64,000 bases of DNA from Tissierella pigra (GTDB taxonomy: Bacteria; Bacillota; Clostridia; Tissierellales; Tissierellaceae). Under the pieces are notes generated by a model. That model did not search any database. It saw nothing but the letters and a program-made list of their open reading frames with translations, and had not been told where the DNA came from. How positions within the stretch are numbered: the stretch's first letter is position 1; each line of letters opens with the position of its first letter. Location of the stretch: contig NZ_VUNQ01000002.1 in NCBI RefSeq assembly GCF_009695605.1, positions 121,835-185,834 on the forward strand. Direction: 5' to 3'. Made by a program: the position numbers and the translations under genes. Below, piece by piece: positions 44,535 to 55,000 of the stretch.

Positions 44535-45647
44535 TTACTCCCAAAGTTTTTTAATAATCCCTACTACCCTACCCAATTCCTCATCCGTCATCTTAGTATC
44601 ACTAGGCAAACAAACTCCATTCTCAAATAATCTTTCCGCCACATCTCCACCAACAAAATCATACTTCTCAAAGAAAGGCTGCATATGCATCGGCTTCCAC
44701 ACAGGTCTACTCTCTATATTTTCCTTCTCCAAAGCTTCCATTATATCAATAGGTCTAACTTGTCCACTTAAAGTAATACAAGATAACCAACAATTAGGAT
44801 CATTCCATTCATTTATAGGCATGAAGTCTATTCCTTCAAGTTCACCTAACTCTCTCTTATAAAACTCAAATATATATTTCTTCTTAGCTACTCTTTCATC
44901 AAGCACTTTCAACTGCCCTCTACCAATTCCAGCCACCACATTACTCATCCTATAATTAAATCCAATTTCACTATGCTGGTAATGTCTTGCTTGATCTCTT
45001 GCTTGGGTTGACCAAAATCTTACTTTTGCTATTCTTTTTTCATTTTCACTTACAAGCATCCCACCCCCTGAAGTAGTAATTATCTTATTTCCATTAAAGG
45101 AAAATATTCCATAATCTCCAAAGGTTCCAGTATGTTTTCCCTTATATGTAGTACCCAGACTTTCGGCTGCATCTTCTATTAATCTTACATTATGTTTTTT
45201 ACAAAGATCCACTATCCTATCCATGTCAGCAGATAATCCATATAGATGAACTACTATTACTGCCTTTACATTTGGATATTTCTCAAAGGCTTCTTCTAAT
45301 GCTTTTGGACACATATTCCATGTTTCATAGTCACTATCTATAAATACAGGTATTGCATTTTGATAAATAATTGGATTTGCTGTTGCTGAAAAAGTTAATG
45401 ATTGACAAAATACTATATCTCCTTCTCCTACTCCAGCTGCTTTTAAAGCTAAATGTATAGCAGATGTTCCTGATACTAATGCTGCGGCATATCCACTTCC
45501 CACTTTCCTTGCTAGTTCTTTTTCAAATTCATTTACATTTGTACCTAGTGGTGCTATCCAATTTGTGTCAAATGCTTCCTTTATATATTCCATTTCATAT
45601 CCTTCATCACTCATATGTGGTGAAGCAAGATAAATCTTATTATCCAT
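44535..45647 (-). CDS. DegT/DnrJ/EryC1/StrS aminotransferase (PglE-like)
   Basis: 370 residues. A sugar aminotransferase with LVSGTSAIHLALKAAGVGEG, FIDSDYETWNMCP, IEDAAESLGTTYKGKHTGTF and the PLP lysine in FSFNGNKIITTSGGGMLVSE. FNYRMSNVVAGIGRGQLKVL also fits. It most probably aminates the 4-keto group of a UDP-6-deoxy-HexNAc delivered by the 4,6-dehydratase at 46476, as PglE does in Campylobacter. It starts 12 bases after the winged-helix/Rossmann gene. Confidence 0.9.
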   Translation of the reverse strand: MDNKIYLASPHMSDEGYEMEYIKEAFDTNWIAPLGTNVNEFEKELARKVGSGYAAALVSGTSAIHLALKAAGVGEGDIVFCQSLTFSATANPIIYQNAIPVFIDSDYETWNMCPKALEEAFEKYPNVKAVIVVHLYGLSADMDRIVDLCKKHNVRLIEDAAESLGTTYKGKHTGTFGDYGIFSFNGNKIITTSGGGMLVSENEKRIAKVRFWSTQARDQARHYQHSEIGFNYRMSNVVAGIGRGQLKVLDERVAKKKYIFEFYKRELGELEGIDFMPINEWNDPNCWLSCITLSGQVRPIDIMEALEKENIESRPVWKPMHMQPFFEKYDFVGGDVAERLFENGVCLPSDTKMTDEELGRVVGIIKKLWE

Positions 45648-45659
45648 TACTCTTCCCTC

Positions 45660-46298
45660 CTATCCAAAAAATCTGACTACCCTACCCCCATCATATCCCA
45701 CTTCTTCAAGTCTCCTTCTTATACTATCCTCATATGTATAACTGGTAATAACTATGGCATCATGATTGTGGTTTCTTGCTTCCTCCAATGGAATAATTTT
45801 ATATCCCATGAGCATCTTGTCTTGTAATGATAAATCATCATCTATTAATGCTACTATATTTAATTTAATATTTTCTCTATCTCTTATTACACTGAGTATA
45901 GTTTCAGCAACTTCTCCTGCTCCGTATAGAAGTATATTTTTATATCCTCTATTTTCTAAATCTTTGATAAACCTTTCTATATTCTCCTTAGCTAATTTAT
46001 ATAGTTTCATCAATTCATGTAAATAAGTAATCAATAGAAAGTTCTTTCTTCTTATTCCATCTGATGTTATTTTATATTTCACTACCTTTGAAGATATATA
46101 TTCTCTTTCAATATATCCTTTTTCTTCATAAGCATTAATATATACATTGATCATGGAAGGCGCTGCATTGACCATGTCCGCCAATTCTTTTTGTGTAGTA
46201 TCTTCGTTATTTTCTATATGTTGAAGTATGGTCAGTTCTTTAAGCTCTGATGTTGGAGTAAGAAATCTAATCTCCTTTATAAAATTCATGTTAACCAC
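45660..46298 (-). CDS. Winged-helix regulator fused to a Rossmann-type sensor domain
   Basis: 212 residues. Residues 15-80 form a MarR/ArsR-like winged helix (LTILQHIENNEDTTQKELAD, MINVYINAYEEKGYIEREYI). Residues 112-212 form a Rossmann-type domain (NILLYGAGEVAETILSVIRD, NIVALIDDDLSLQDKMLMGY, DAIVITSYTYEDSIRRRLEE) like the PglD N-terminal or FlaA1/CapD N-terminal nucleotide-binding domains. A DNA-binding part joined to a sugar-nucleotide-enzyme-type module suggests a regulator that senses a nucleotide or UDP-sugar. It is the first gene of the leftward glycan operon. A palindrome (46325-46381) lies directly in its promoter region, so autoregulation of the operon is likely. No ligand can be named from sequence. 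Confidence 0.72.
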   Translation of the reverse strand: MVNMNFIKEIRFLTPTSELKELTILQHIENNEDTTQKELADMVNAAPSMINVYINAYEEKGYIEREYISSKVVKYKITSDGIRRKNFLLITYLHELMKLYKLAKENIERFIKDLENRGYKNILLYGAGEVAETILSVIRDRENIKLNIVALIDDDLSLQDKMLMGYKIIPLEEARNHNHDAIVITSYTYEDSIRRRLEEVGYDGGRVVRFFG

Positions 46299-46324
46299 CT
46301 TCCTTTTTAATTCTTCATTAAATT

Positions 46325-46381
46325 AAAATATGCTATAGTATAATCATTCAATGAACGAATAATAATATTATAGCATATTTT
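46325..46381 (-). promoter_or_regulatory. Inverted repeat in the glycan-operon promoter region, putative operator
   Basis: A perfect 13-bp inverted repeat (AAAATATGCTATA at 46325-46337, complement at 46369-46381) has a 31-base spacer that contains ATTCAATGAACGAAT, itself a partial palindrome. On the minus strand each half offers a -10-like box (TATAAT in the upstream arm, TATACT beside the downstream arm). It sits 27 bases before the regulator's start codon. Confidence 0.6.
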
Positions 46382-46428
46382 GGCAAATAGCAAAAGATAA
46401 TTATTATTATAAGCTTAATAAAAATATA

Positions 46429-46464
46429 AAAAGGTAAAGCATATCAACTAATGCTTTACCTTTT
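46429..46464 (-). terminator. Terminator after the CapD-like dehydratase gene
   Basis: A 14-bp perfect stem (46429-46442 with 46451-46464; AAAAGGTAAAGCAT) and an 8-base loop separate the wzz-capD unit from the downstream glycan operon. Some read-through is possible. Confidence 0.85.
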
Positions 46465-46475
46465 AAAATTAATAT

Positions 46476-48395
46476 CTAGTTGCTATCTATATTAACTGCC
46501 ACTTCATCTAATCCCATATTTATTTCTTCTAGGGCTAAAGAGTCTTCTAAGTTTATTGTTGGGTTATATGGTATATAGGTAGGCACTATATCCGATAGCA
46601 CTTTTTTTATATTCATAGAATTATTTGTCTTTATAGCATATTTTAACTCATCTATAAACTCCATCATTTTATCATGTTTAAATTCCATAGGTTCTTCTAT
46701 ATAAATTTTATCATGAGATGTTTTTTCCATTATTTCTGTATTTAGGAGTAATTCTTCAAATAATTTTTCCCCTGGTCTAAGTCCTGTTATCTCTATTTTA
46801 ATATCTATATCTGGCTCTAGTCCTGATAAAGTTATTAAATCTCTAGCTAAGTCTATTATCTTAACTGGTTCTCCCATGTCTAAAATAAATATCTCTCCAC
46901 CCTTTGCCATAGAACCTGATTGGAGAACTAATTGACAAGCTTCTGGTATGGTCATAAAATATCTGATAATTCTTTCGTCTGTTACTGTAACTGGTCCACC
47001 TTCTGTTATTTGTCTTTTAAACAAAGGTATTACACTACCATTGCTGCCTAGTACATTTCCAAATCTAACAGCCACATATTCTGTTTTACTAATAGCATTG
47101 TATGTTTGTATAATCATCTCACAAACTCTTTTAGTAGCTCCCATTACATTTGTAGGATTAACTGCTTTGTCTGTAGATATCATAACAAATCTATTTACTC
47201 CATATTTATCTGCAGCTTGTACTACATTTAATGTTCCAAAGACATTATTTTTTATAGCTGCCTTTGGATTGCTTTCCATTAGAGGTACATGTTTATGTGC
47301 TGCAGCATGGAATACAATATGAGGTTTTTTTTCATCAAATATTTCTTCCATTCGCTTTTTATCTCTTATGGATGCAATAAATACAGTTAAATTTAAGTCC
47401 TTATATCTTTTTAAAAGTTCATTTTGAATATCGTATGCGTTATTTTCATAGATTTCCAATATCATCAGTTCACTAGGTCTAAACTTAGCAATTTGTCTAC
47501 ATAGTTCGGATCCTATGGAACCTCCACCGCCAGTTACCAATACTCTTTTACCACTGATAAAAGATGATAGTCCTTCTAAGTCAAGTTTTATTTCATCTCT
47601 ACCTAGTAAGTCTTCTATTTGAACATCACGGATTTTAAAACCATCTTTATTTCCATCTATAAGTTCATATACCCCTGGTAAGATTCTAGTCTTGCACTTA
47701 GTGTTTTTACATTCATTTAATATACTTTTCCTATCATCTGATTTAGCAGAAGGCATAGCTATTATTATCTCATCTATATTATATTTTTTACATATCTTTG
47801 ATATATCTTTCCTATTCCCTAATACTGGAACTCCATTTATATGTTTTCCCTTTTTATTAGGGTTATCATCTATAAAAGCTATTGGCTTACTCCTAAGGTT
47901 ATCATGATTTCTTAGTTCTTTTAATGCCATAACTCCTGCAGCCCCTGCTCCAATTATTAGTACCCTTTTATAATTATCTATACTAGTCATACCATGTTTT
48001 ATTCGCCTAAATATTCTATAAAAAAATCTACTGCCCCCTACCAATAGAACTTCCATCATAGGAGCTATTACATAGATACTTCTAGGTAATCCTATATTTG
48101 CGAAAGTTAAAAATATTACAGATAGAATATTTGCAGTAATAACAGCTGCTACCACTTCTATCATTTCATCAATACTGGCATATTCCCATAAACTATTATA
48201 AAGTTTGAAAAATCCAAAGGTTATAATTTTAATTATGGTTATTACCACCATATATCTTACAACTAGTTCTTTCTTCTCAAAAATAGGATTCCATCTATCA
48301 AAATTAATATAAATTGCTAGTAAACATGAAATATTTATAGCGATAATATCCATAAACATTAAAAACACCGCTCGTCTACTTCTCATCTCTATCAC
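46476..48395 (-). CDS. Membrane-bound UDP-GlcNAc 4,6-dehydratase (CapD/PglF/FlaA1-like)
   Basis: 639 residues, normal for the membrane form. Four membrane helices lie in the first 120 residues. A first Rossmann domain follows (VLIIGAGAAGVMALKELRNH), then the catalytic domain with VLVTGGGGSIGSELCRQIAK, VFHAAAHKHVPLMESNPKAA, MISTDKAVNPTNVMGATKRV and RFGNVLGSNGSVIPLF. It makes UDP-4-keto-6-deoxy-GlcNAc. Together with the aminotransferase (44535), GNAT (43349) and phosphoglycosyl transferase (43887) it forms a set parallel to PglF-E-D-C. It is preceded at 12 bases by the Wzz-like gene and followed by a terminator. Confidence 0.9.
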   Translation of the reverse strand: MIEMRSRRAVFLMFMDIIAINISCLLAIYINFDRWNPIFEKKELVVRYMVVITIIKIITFGFFKLYNSLWEYASIDEMIEVVAAVITANILSVIFLTFANIGLPRSIYVIAPMMEVLLVGGSRFFYRIFRRIKHGMTSIDNYKRVLIIGAGAAGVMALKELRNHDNLRSKPIAFIDDNPNKKGKHINGVPVLGNRKDISKICKKYNIDEIIIAMPSAKSDDRKSILNECKNTKCKTRILPGVYELIDGNKDGFKIRDVQIEDLLGRDEIKLDLEGLSSFISGKRVLVTGGGGSIGSELCRQIAKFRPSELMILEIYENNAYDIQNELLKRYKDLNLTVFIASIRDKKRMEEIFDEKKPHIVFHAAAHKHVPLMESNPKAAIKNNVFGTLNVVQAADKYGVNRFVMISTDKAVNPTNVMGATKRVCEMIIQTYNAISKTEYVAVRFGNVLGSNGSVIPLFKRQITEGGPVTVTDERIIRYFMTIPEACQLVLQSGSMAKGGEIFILDMGEPVKIIDLARDLITLSGLEPDIDIKIEITGLRPGEKLFEELLLNTEIMEKTSHDKIYIEEPMEFKHDKMMEFIDELKYAIKTNNSMNIKKVLSDIVPTYIPYNPTINLEDSLALEEINMGLDEVAVNIDSN

Positions 48396-48407
48396 TCTTT
48401 ATCTTTT

Positions 48408-49790
48408 CTATTTTGTACTTTTCACTGTTTTAGGATTAGTATTATTTGGGTTAGTATTTTTCCAGTATTCTCTAAAGAAAACTACAAATATACCTAACAT
48501 AAGCCCTAAAACTCCAGCAATTGCCACATTTAATTTCATATTTACGTCATTATATATTTCCACTGGTGATATTTTCATTATGGCTTTGGAGAACTTAATT
48601 TCATAATATTCTGAAGCTGTTTCATTGATTATATCTATCCATTCTATAAGTTTTACTTTAATAATATCTGCAAGTTCTAATACATCTTTCTCAGCTCTTT
48701 GTTTGATTTCAATATCTACATCATCATTTTTTAGTTTCTCTATTTCATTTAGATAATAATTAATATCATGGGATTTATTACTAGCATCTACTCCTGCATT
48801 AGTAGCTTTCTCTACTAATTTATCATAATATTTTTCAGAATTATCTATCTCTAATCCTTCAGTACTCATTCCTGGAATAAGTAAGGCATTGGTTTCCCTT
48901 TTATAACTTTCCATCATTCCTTTAGCTACTGACAATTCAGATTGCTTCTTGTTTTTTTCCAGTTCATCTCTTTTAATTCTATACTCATAGTTTATAATTA
49001 ATTTTTCCATATTTTTAGTTAAATTAAAAGCACCTATTAAGGAATCCATTCTATTTAATTCAACTGAATCTATAATATCTAAGGATTTACTAATATCTGC
49101 AAAAGTCATACCTGTACGTGTAGATCTAAATTCAGGTGCTTCCCCAATTCTAGTATTTAAATAACTCTTCATAATAGAGATTTGATTGTTTATAACTCTA
49201 GAAGTCTCAGGATAGTCATAAGAACTATAGTCTATGGTACCTATGGCATTTGCTAATACTGCCTCTTCTGAATAATTGTCATTAAAATAGTCTCCATAGG
49301 AATCAATTATAGAATCTAGAATTTCTGTTACATTTTGAGTAGTAATCCCCTTTGATTTATCCACATCTAAAGTAACAACAAATTCATTGGGAAAATATGT
49401 ATAATCTTGTCCTTCTTCCCTTTGTTTTTGAATATAAGTAACTATATGGTTAGGTACTATTGGTGTAATGTTTATATTTCTCCTGATACTATCTGTAGTT
49501 ACTTCTTCATTAAGTTCAAGTGTTTCGATAACTGGCATTAGAACTGTAGGTGATTTAATTTTTTGGATGTCAAACTTAGTGCCATCTGGATTTAGTCCAG
49601 ATTCAATTCCTTTGAAGTTTAATGAAATAATTATTTTAGCCCTTTGACTATTTTCTTTCATATAAAAAGATACTCCAAAAGATAATACTAAAGTTACTGC
49701 TACAATTAATGCAATTAGTCTTTTTCCCTTCAGTAAGGTTTCTATTAACTCTCTTAGGGAAATTTCTTCTATGTCGTTTCTTTCTTCCAT
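48408..49790 (-). CDS. Wzz/YveK-like chain-length or export regulator
   Basis: 460 residues. An N-terminal cytoplasmic stub (EEISLRELIETLLKGKRLIA) leads into a first helix (about 30-47). A long extracytoplasmic region rich in predicted coils and a C-terminal helix (LNVAIAGVLGLMLGIFVVFF, about 427-446) follow. This is the layout of polysaccharide co-polymerases that set chain length or couple export. No tyrosine kinase (CpsD/YwqD) lies beside it, which is usual for Gram-negative-type Wzz but less so for Bacillota. It is probably first in a two-gene unit with the CapD-like gene, starting after a 206-base divergent promoter region. Confidence 0.8.
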   Translation of the reverse strand: MEERNDIEEISLRELIETLLKGKRLIALIVAVTLVLSFGVSFYMKENSQRAKIIISLNFKGIESGLNPDGTKFDIQKIKSPTVLMPVIETLELNEEVTTDSIRRNINITPIVPNHIVTYIQKQREEGQDYTYFPNEFVVTLDVDKSKGITTQNVTEILDSIIDSYGDYFNDNYSEEAVLANAIGTIDYSSYDYPETSRVINNQISIMKSYLNTRIGEAPEFRSTRTGMTFADISKSLDIIDSVELNRMDSLIGAFNLTKNMEKLIINYEYRIKRDELEKNKKQSELSVAKGMMESYKRETNALLIPGMSTEGLEIDNSEKYYDKLVEKATNAGVDASNKSHDINYYLNEIEKLKNDDVDIEIKQRAEKDVLELADIIKVKLIEWIDIINETASEYYEIKFSKAIMKISPVEIYNDVNMKLNVAIAGVLGLMLGIFVVFFREYWKNTNPNNTNPKTVKSTK

Positions 49791-49996
49791 TTTAATCTCC
49801 TTTCATCCATAAATAGACATTAATTCATATCTATATCTTAACAAACTTTTTAAATATATTCCACATATTTACAAAATTTAATATAATAATCTTTATATTT
49901 TTACAACGATGACAAACAAATACTCTTCAAAATAAAACATTTCAAATATAACAATATATGATATAATATTTTTATTACATATTAGGAGTTGATAAT

Positions 49997-50638
49997 GTGA
50001 CAAAAAGCAGAAAAAGTAAGCTATTTTTCATAGGAATATTAGCTATTCTTTATATTGTAATTTCTTTAAACTTTCACAAAATTAGATTTGCATTAAGTAT
50101 CTTACGACTATATGGTCAAGATAAGAAAATCGAATCTACAATAGACGATAAAGCAAATAATGAACCTATTGTGGATAATCCTCTAAAGGATATATTGGAA
50201 TCTGTAGGTGTTATGGACAATTCTAAAGATATTGAGGATACTAATAAAGAAAATAAGAAAAGCTCTAATAAAATCAATATTTCTGATGATAGAAAAAAAG
50301 ACTATATCAATATTATAGACCGATATAATTCTACATTTGAAGATTTACAATCTGAATTTGAATCTCAATTGAATTCCTTAGTTAAGAAAGGTATTGCAGA
50401 ATATTCTAATGGAGGAGTATCTACTACTAAATTAGCCAATAAGTATTTATCTATAGGTGCTGACCTTGAGAAGTCTAGCGATGCTAAGTTTAATAAGATA
50501 TTAAAAGAAATGGAAAAAGAATTAAAATCCAATGGTCATGATACTTCTATTACTAAAGAAATAAAAAATTATTATACATCTTTCAAAGATGCAAAAAAAA
50601 CAGATTTAATTGATAGGGGTATGAAACATGTAGATTAA
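49997..50638 (+). CDS. Unknown membrane-anchored protein
   Basis: 213 residues, not recognised. One N-terminal membrane helix (about 9-28; LFFIGILAILYIVISLNF) is followed by a charged, low-complexity linker (about 45-95, rich in Asp, Asn, Lys) and a helical domain (about 100-213) that looks like coiled coil. The start is GTG 49997 with AGGAG eight bases upstream. It stands divergent from the Wzz-like gene and converges on the SAF-domain gene, with a small bidirectional terminator between. Most of the protein should be outside the membrane. Confidence 0.7.
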   Translation: MTKSRKSKLFFIGILAILYIVISLNFHKIRFALSILRLYGQDKKIESTIDDKANNEPIVDNPLKDILESVGVMDNSKDIEDTNKENKKSSNKINISDDRKKDYINIIDRYNSTFEDLQSEFESQLNSLVKKGIAEYSNGGVSTTKLANKYLSIGADLEKSSDAKFNKILKEMEKELKSNGHDTSITKEIKNYYTSFKDAKKTDLIDRGMKHVD

Positions 50639-50663
50639 ACCATGGAATCTAGACCCATGGTTT
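50637..50663. terminator. Bidirectional terminator between the unknown gene and the SAF-domain gene
   Basis: A 9-bp perfect stem (AAACCATGG at 50637-50645 with its complement at 50655-50663) is followed by TTTTC on the plus strand. It overlaps both stop regions. Confidence 0.75.
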
Positions 50664-51950
50664 TTCTTTACCTTCTTGTTCTTGTCTTAATTTATATATC
50701 TCTGTATTCTTATCTAATTCCACCATATCATAGGTAATAAACTCACCTTTTTTAATATCTTTCTTAACTATAGTATTGTTATCTATAAGTCCTATGGGAA
50801 CTAGATTCTCTTTTTTGGCTACTTCATAAGTATCTATACTTCCTAGAATTGTATATTCTCCCATACCATCTAGCCTTTCTCCAGCCTTTAAATCTTTCTT
50901 AGCCATTGTAATTACTTCTGCCACTAGCTTGTTATATTTTGGTGCTATAGTAGGTTCATTATATAGATATGCCCTTGCAATGGAAATTGGTGTTTCTAAG
51001 CTTGTTAAATGGTATGGTCTATAAAGCACATAATTTGGTCCTGTTCCCATTTTTAGAAACTGCATTTCATGATGTACTTGAGGTAAAGATGTGGTTACCA
51101 CCACAAATACTCCGGGAGCTATACCATGGGCATAATCCACTATTTTATACTTATCTAATAGTCCTCCATTTTCCTTTAAACTATATATTGTAGGCAAATC
51201 ATCTACAATTGTTGTTGGTCCATATCCCCCTCTTATATCAGGAATAAATCCTGTAGAATTTGCCATGGCTGCCATTTCCACCATTGTATTTGTTCCATCT
51301 ACAAATGATGCTAACTTTTTTGGATTAAGCTTAGATTTTAAGGCGGTTTCCCTTACACTATCAGGAGTAGCATTATAATCTATAGGATTATTTTTGCCTT
51401 TTCCTATGGCTAATACTTCAAACCCAGTGGCTTCTGCAAAATCAAAAATCTCCTTAACTGATCCTGGTTCGTCTCCTGCTGTACCTGTATATACCACTCC
51501 TGATTCTTTAGCCAATTTATTAAGTATTGGTCCTACTACTATATCTGCTTCCACATTTAACATTACAATATGTTTTTTATTACTTATTGCATCCCTGGCT
51601 ATTTTTGCACCAGTATTAGGTACTCCTGTAGCATCTACTACTACATCTACTAAATTTCCTTTAGTTCCATATTCTGTTATATCTGTTGCCACATATTTAT
51701 TCTTTTCCATAGCTATATTTATTTCATTTAGAGTTTTTGCTACTACAATATCATCTTTAGATATTCCTGCCAAGGTATAGGCTTCTATGGCATCGGATAC
51801 TTTGTTGCTGACTACTAAAGAAGGAACCATCCCCTTTACTAGCATCATTTGACTTACTAAACCTTTCCCCATTAGCCCTGCTCCTACAAGTGCTACTTTT
51901 ATATGTTTATTGTTTTCCTCTAACTCTTTTAGCTTGTTATTTAAACCCAT
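50649..51950 (-). CDS. Homoserine dehydrogenase-like NAD(P)-dependent oxidoreductase with SAF domain
   Basis: 433 residues from ATG 51950, chosen because GGGGGAA lies eight bases ahead; the frame stays open to 51989 without a site. The N-terminal Rossmann fold (KVALVGAGLMGKGLVSQMML) and DVVVDATGVPNTGAKIARDA are followed by a central catalytic domain (YTGTAGDEPGSVKEIFDFAE, KGKNNPIDYNATPDSVRETA). The C-terminal SAF-like part reads IDNNTIVKKDIKKGEFITYD. Such proteins are often annotated as homoserine dehydrogenase or FlgA-like, but their true reaction is not settled. No threonine or methionine genes are beside it. Confidence 0.75.
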   Translation of the reverse strand: MGLNNKLKELEENNKHIKVALVGAGLMGKGLVSQMMLVKGMVPSLVVSNKVSDAIEAYTLAGISKDDIVVAKTLNEINIAMEKNKYVATDITEYGTKGNLVDVVVDATGVPNTGAKIARDAISNKKHIVMLNVEADIVVGPILNKLAKESGVVYTGTAGDEPGSVKEIFDFAEATGFEVLAIGKGKNNPIDYNATPDSVRETALKSKLNPKKLASFVDGTNTMVEMAAMANSTGFIPDIRGGYGPTTIVDDLPTIYSLKENGGLLDKYKIVDYAHGIAPGVFVVVTTSLPQVHHEMQFLKMGTGPNYVLYRPYHLTSLETPISIARAYLYNEPTIAPKYNKLVAEVITMAKKDLKAGERLDGMGEYTILGSIDTYEVAKKENLVPIGLIDNNTIVKKDIKKGEFITYDMVELDKNTEIYKLRQEQEGKEKPWV

Positions 51951-52028
51951 ATCAAATTCCCCCGACTCCTCAATAATATACCATACCATTGTATACCCTA
52001 TGACTAGTTTTGTCTATTAATAATCATA

Positions 52029-52055
52029 AAACCACGGATTGTTATTCCGTGGTTT
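52029..52055. terminator. Terminator after the 1752-residue surface protein
   Basis: A 10-bp stem (AAACCACGGA at 52029-52038 with 52046-52055) overlaps the stop codon region of the gene ending at 52042. The stem resembles the one at 57329. Confidence 0.75.
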
Positions 52056-55000
52056 CAATTAAAAACTTCATACGTATAGTTTTCTTTAATTTTTTTGTAG
52101 GATTATTTGCCTGAGATAAATCTTTATTAATAAATAAATAATAAACACCAGGATCATATCCATGATTAGGTGGAAAAACTTTAATCGTCTCTGAATCTTG
52201 ATCAGCTTCAATATATATGCCTTGGAGTTTCTCTCTTCCATCACTGAATTTTGATACAAAAATATATTCATTTACTAAGTTTAAATCCACTGGATGAGAA
52301 AAATTAATATTAATTTCTTCAAATGGTTTCTTAAATAATTCTATATGCCAATCTTCAACGTCAACATTAGGTATTTCTGGTAGATTTTCTACAATTTCTA
52401 ATCCTTCCCAAGCTTCTATTAATTTAATAAAAGCTTCTACTATATCTATTTCCATAGCCTTATCATTATCTATTATGGACTTTGCATATATTAATGCTTC
52501 TTGTAATACAGTCCAGCTTTCCTCTGTATAATTTTCGCTCCTCAAATATTCCATATAGTTTATGAAATTAATCAATTCTTCTCTAGCACTATTCTCTTGT
52601 TCATCTGTTAATATATTAATGATACAAGAGTCACTAAAATTACCATCTTCTGTTATTATGGTGATTATGCTTTCTCCAGCTGAAACACCTGTTACAATAC
52701 CTTCTTTATCTACTAAAGCTATGTTCTCATTGCTAGATTTCCATATTACGTTTTTGTTAGTTGCATTCCAAGGGTATATTCGAAATCCTAAGGCTTCTTT
52801 CTCTCCTACCTTAAGAGTTAAAGATTTTGTTTCAAGTTCCACCTTTGATACATTGATATCTGCAAACTCCCTTTCTTCAAACATAATGTTGATTATGACA
52901 TTATTATTATCTACAAATATAAATTTATCATCTGTTAATACGGACTTTGGATTATCATCTACTTGTGGCGGATTAAGAGTTCTATTATCACGAATATCCA
53001 CATAATGAGATTCCCATAAGTTTCCATCTGTTGATGTTACTATATCTCTAACCCAAGGGGAAAAACTACTAGGTGATACTCTATATCTTACTATTCCTAT
53101 AAACCTTTCTCCGTTCCATTGAATATCTTCGAACATAATAGTTTTCTTCAGTACACTAAACTCTTCCTCACTTAAATATACTCCATATAATTCTTCTAAA
53201 TCAAGTCCTTTTAGTTCCCAATCTATTCCATTGTCAGATATGGCATACTTTCCTACAAATCGTCTATCTTGATAGGATTCAGCAAAAATAGATACATACT
53301 TATTATTCCCACCTACAAAACCTATAATATTATAAGCTGAATTTATTATTGGAAAGTCACTTACTCCAATCCATTCTTTCAAATCCTTAGATATAACTAT
53401 TTTGTCATTATGATTTTGTCCCAGATATAATCCATCTGTGTATCTAATATATGAATATTCTTTAGCAATTTCATCTCTTATTAATTCAGTTGTCCAGTTA
53501 ATTCCATCAGTTGTCCTCCATATATATGGATAATAGCTCATATATGCTATTAGTTCATTTTCCTTTAAAATAAAACCATTTGGTGTTTCCGAAGGATTTA
53601 CTATAGGGTATGCTTTATATTTTTCATCTACTTTTATTTCTGGAAGATATGCTATATTCCATGTTATTCCATCTGTAGAATATCTATATCTAAGAGACCC
53701 ACTTTCTAAAATCATAAATTTACCATCTAAAAAAGTCAGCTCATCAAGATAATATCGAGAAAGTCCTTTAATAGATGGTTGTTGAATCCATTTTAATCCA
53801 TCGACAGATGTAAAAACATCTCCAAATCTATTTAGAATTAAGTATATTCCATTACCATAGGCAATAAAGTTTTCACCTTGTGACTTTCCTCTCCGTATAG
53901 GTATATAATCTTCATTCTCACTTTCTTTATAGTAAAAGTTTCCAAGATAATTAGTTTCAAAACTTCCCATTAAATTATAGTTGCTATATAATAATATCCT
54001 GCCATCAGCCATAGGATATACTCCTCCAAAATAAAGATCTTTTGCTTGTAAAGATTTTGAATCTAATTTCCAATGAAAACCATCATCTGAAAATAGAAGA
54101 AAGCCGTCCATAACTCCATAATACATATTATTGTTATATAATATTTCACTTACTATAAGATTTTCACTTGGATTAAATATCCTATCATCTTGTGAATCAA
54201 AGCCTAATTTCTTAGGTTCCCATGTAAACCCATCATAGGAGATATATATTTTATTCATATTTCCATATGCAATAAATTTTTCATTATCCTTTGTGATGTT
54301 TTGTATTTCCACTGAACCAAGATCCTTAAATTCTTCATCACATAACCATGTGCTCCAATTACTTCCATCCTTACTAGAAATAATTGCTGTTATACTTCTA
54401 TTTCGTGGATCATCTATGGGGGAAAAACCTACTATAATAAATATGGTTTCTCCATCAAAAAATATATTCTCTATTGAACGACTACATCTTATGACCTCAC
54501 CTTTATACTCTATTTCCCAACCAGCTTCATATACACTTTCCCAGTTTATTAAATCCTTAGATGTAAATACAATACCATTCATAATTGTCACATATATGCC
54601 TTTATCATATAGAAGATGATATTGTATTACATATATCCCTGGACCTTGATCCAATAAATAACTTATATTATGGATCTTGGTCCAATTTATTCCATCTAAT
54701 GATGTAAATATGGAAAAATCTTCTCCTAAAGTCACATATTTATCTCCATCCCATACTATATCCCCTACACGTTCTGGATTTGATAAGAATATATTTTCCC
54801 AATGTTTCCCATCCTCTGAATATAACATTTCGCCAGATCCAATTCCTACATAGGAATTTCCGTTGCTTACAATTTTTTCCAAAGCTATGTTTTTATTATC
54901 ATTATTTACATAGGCTTTTGCTTTTAAATTATTAGTTTCTTTTACAATTATTTTTATATAATCACTATATCCTCCATCTTCTGTTGTAGCTATGACTGTA

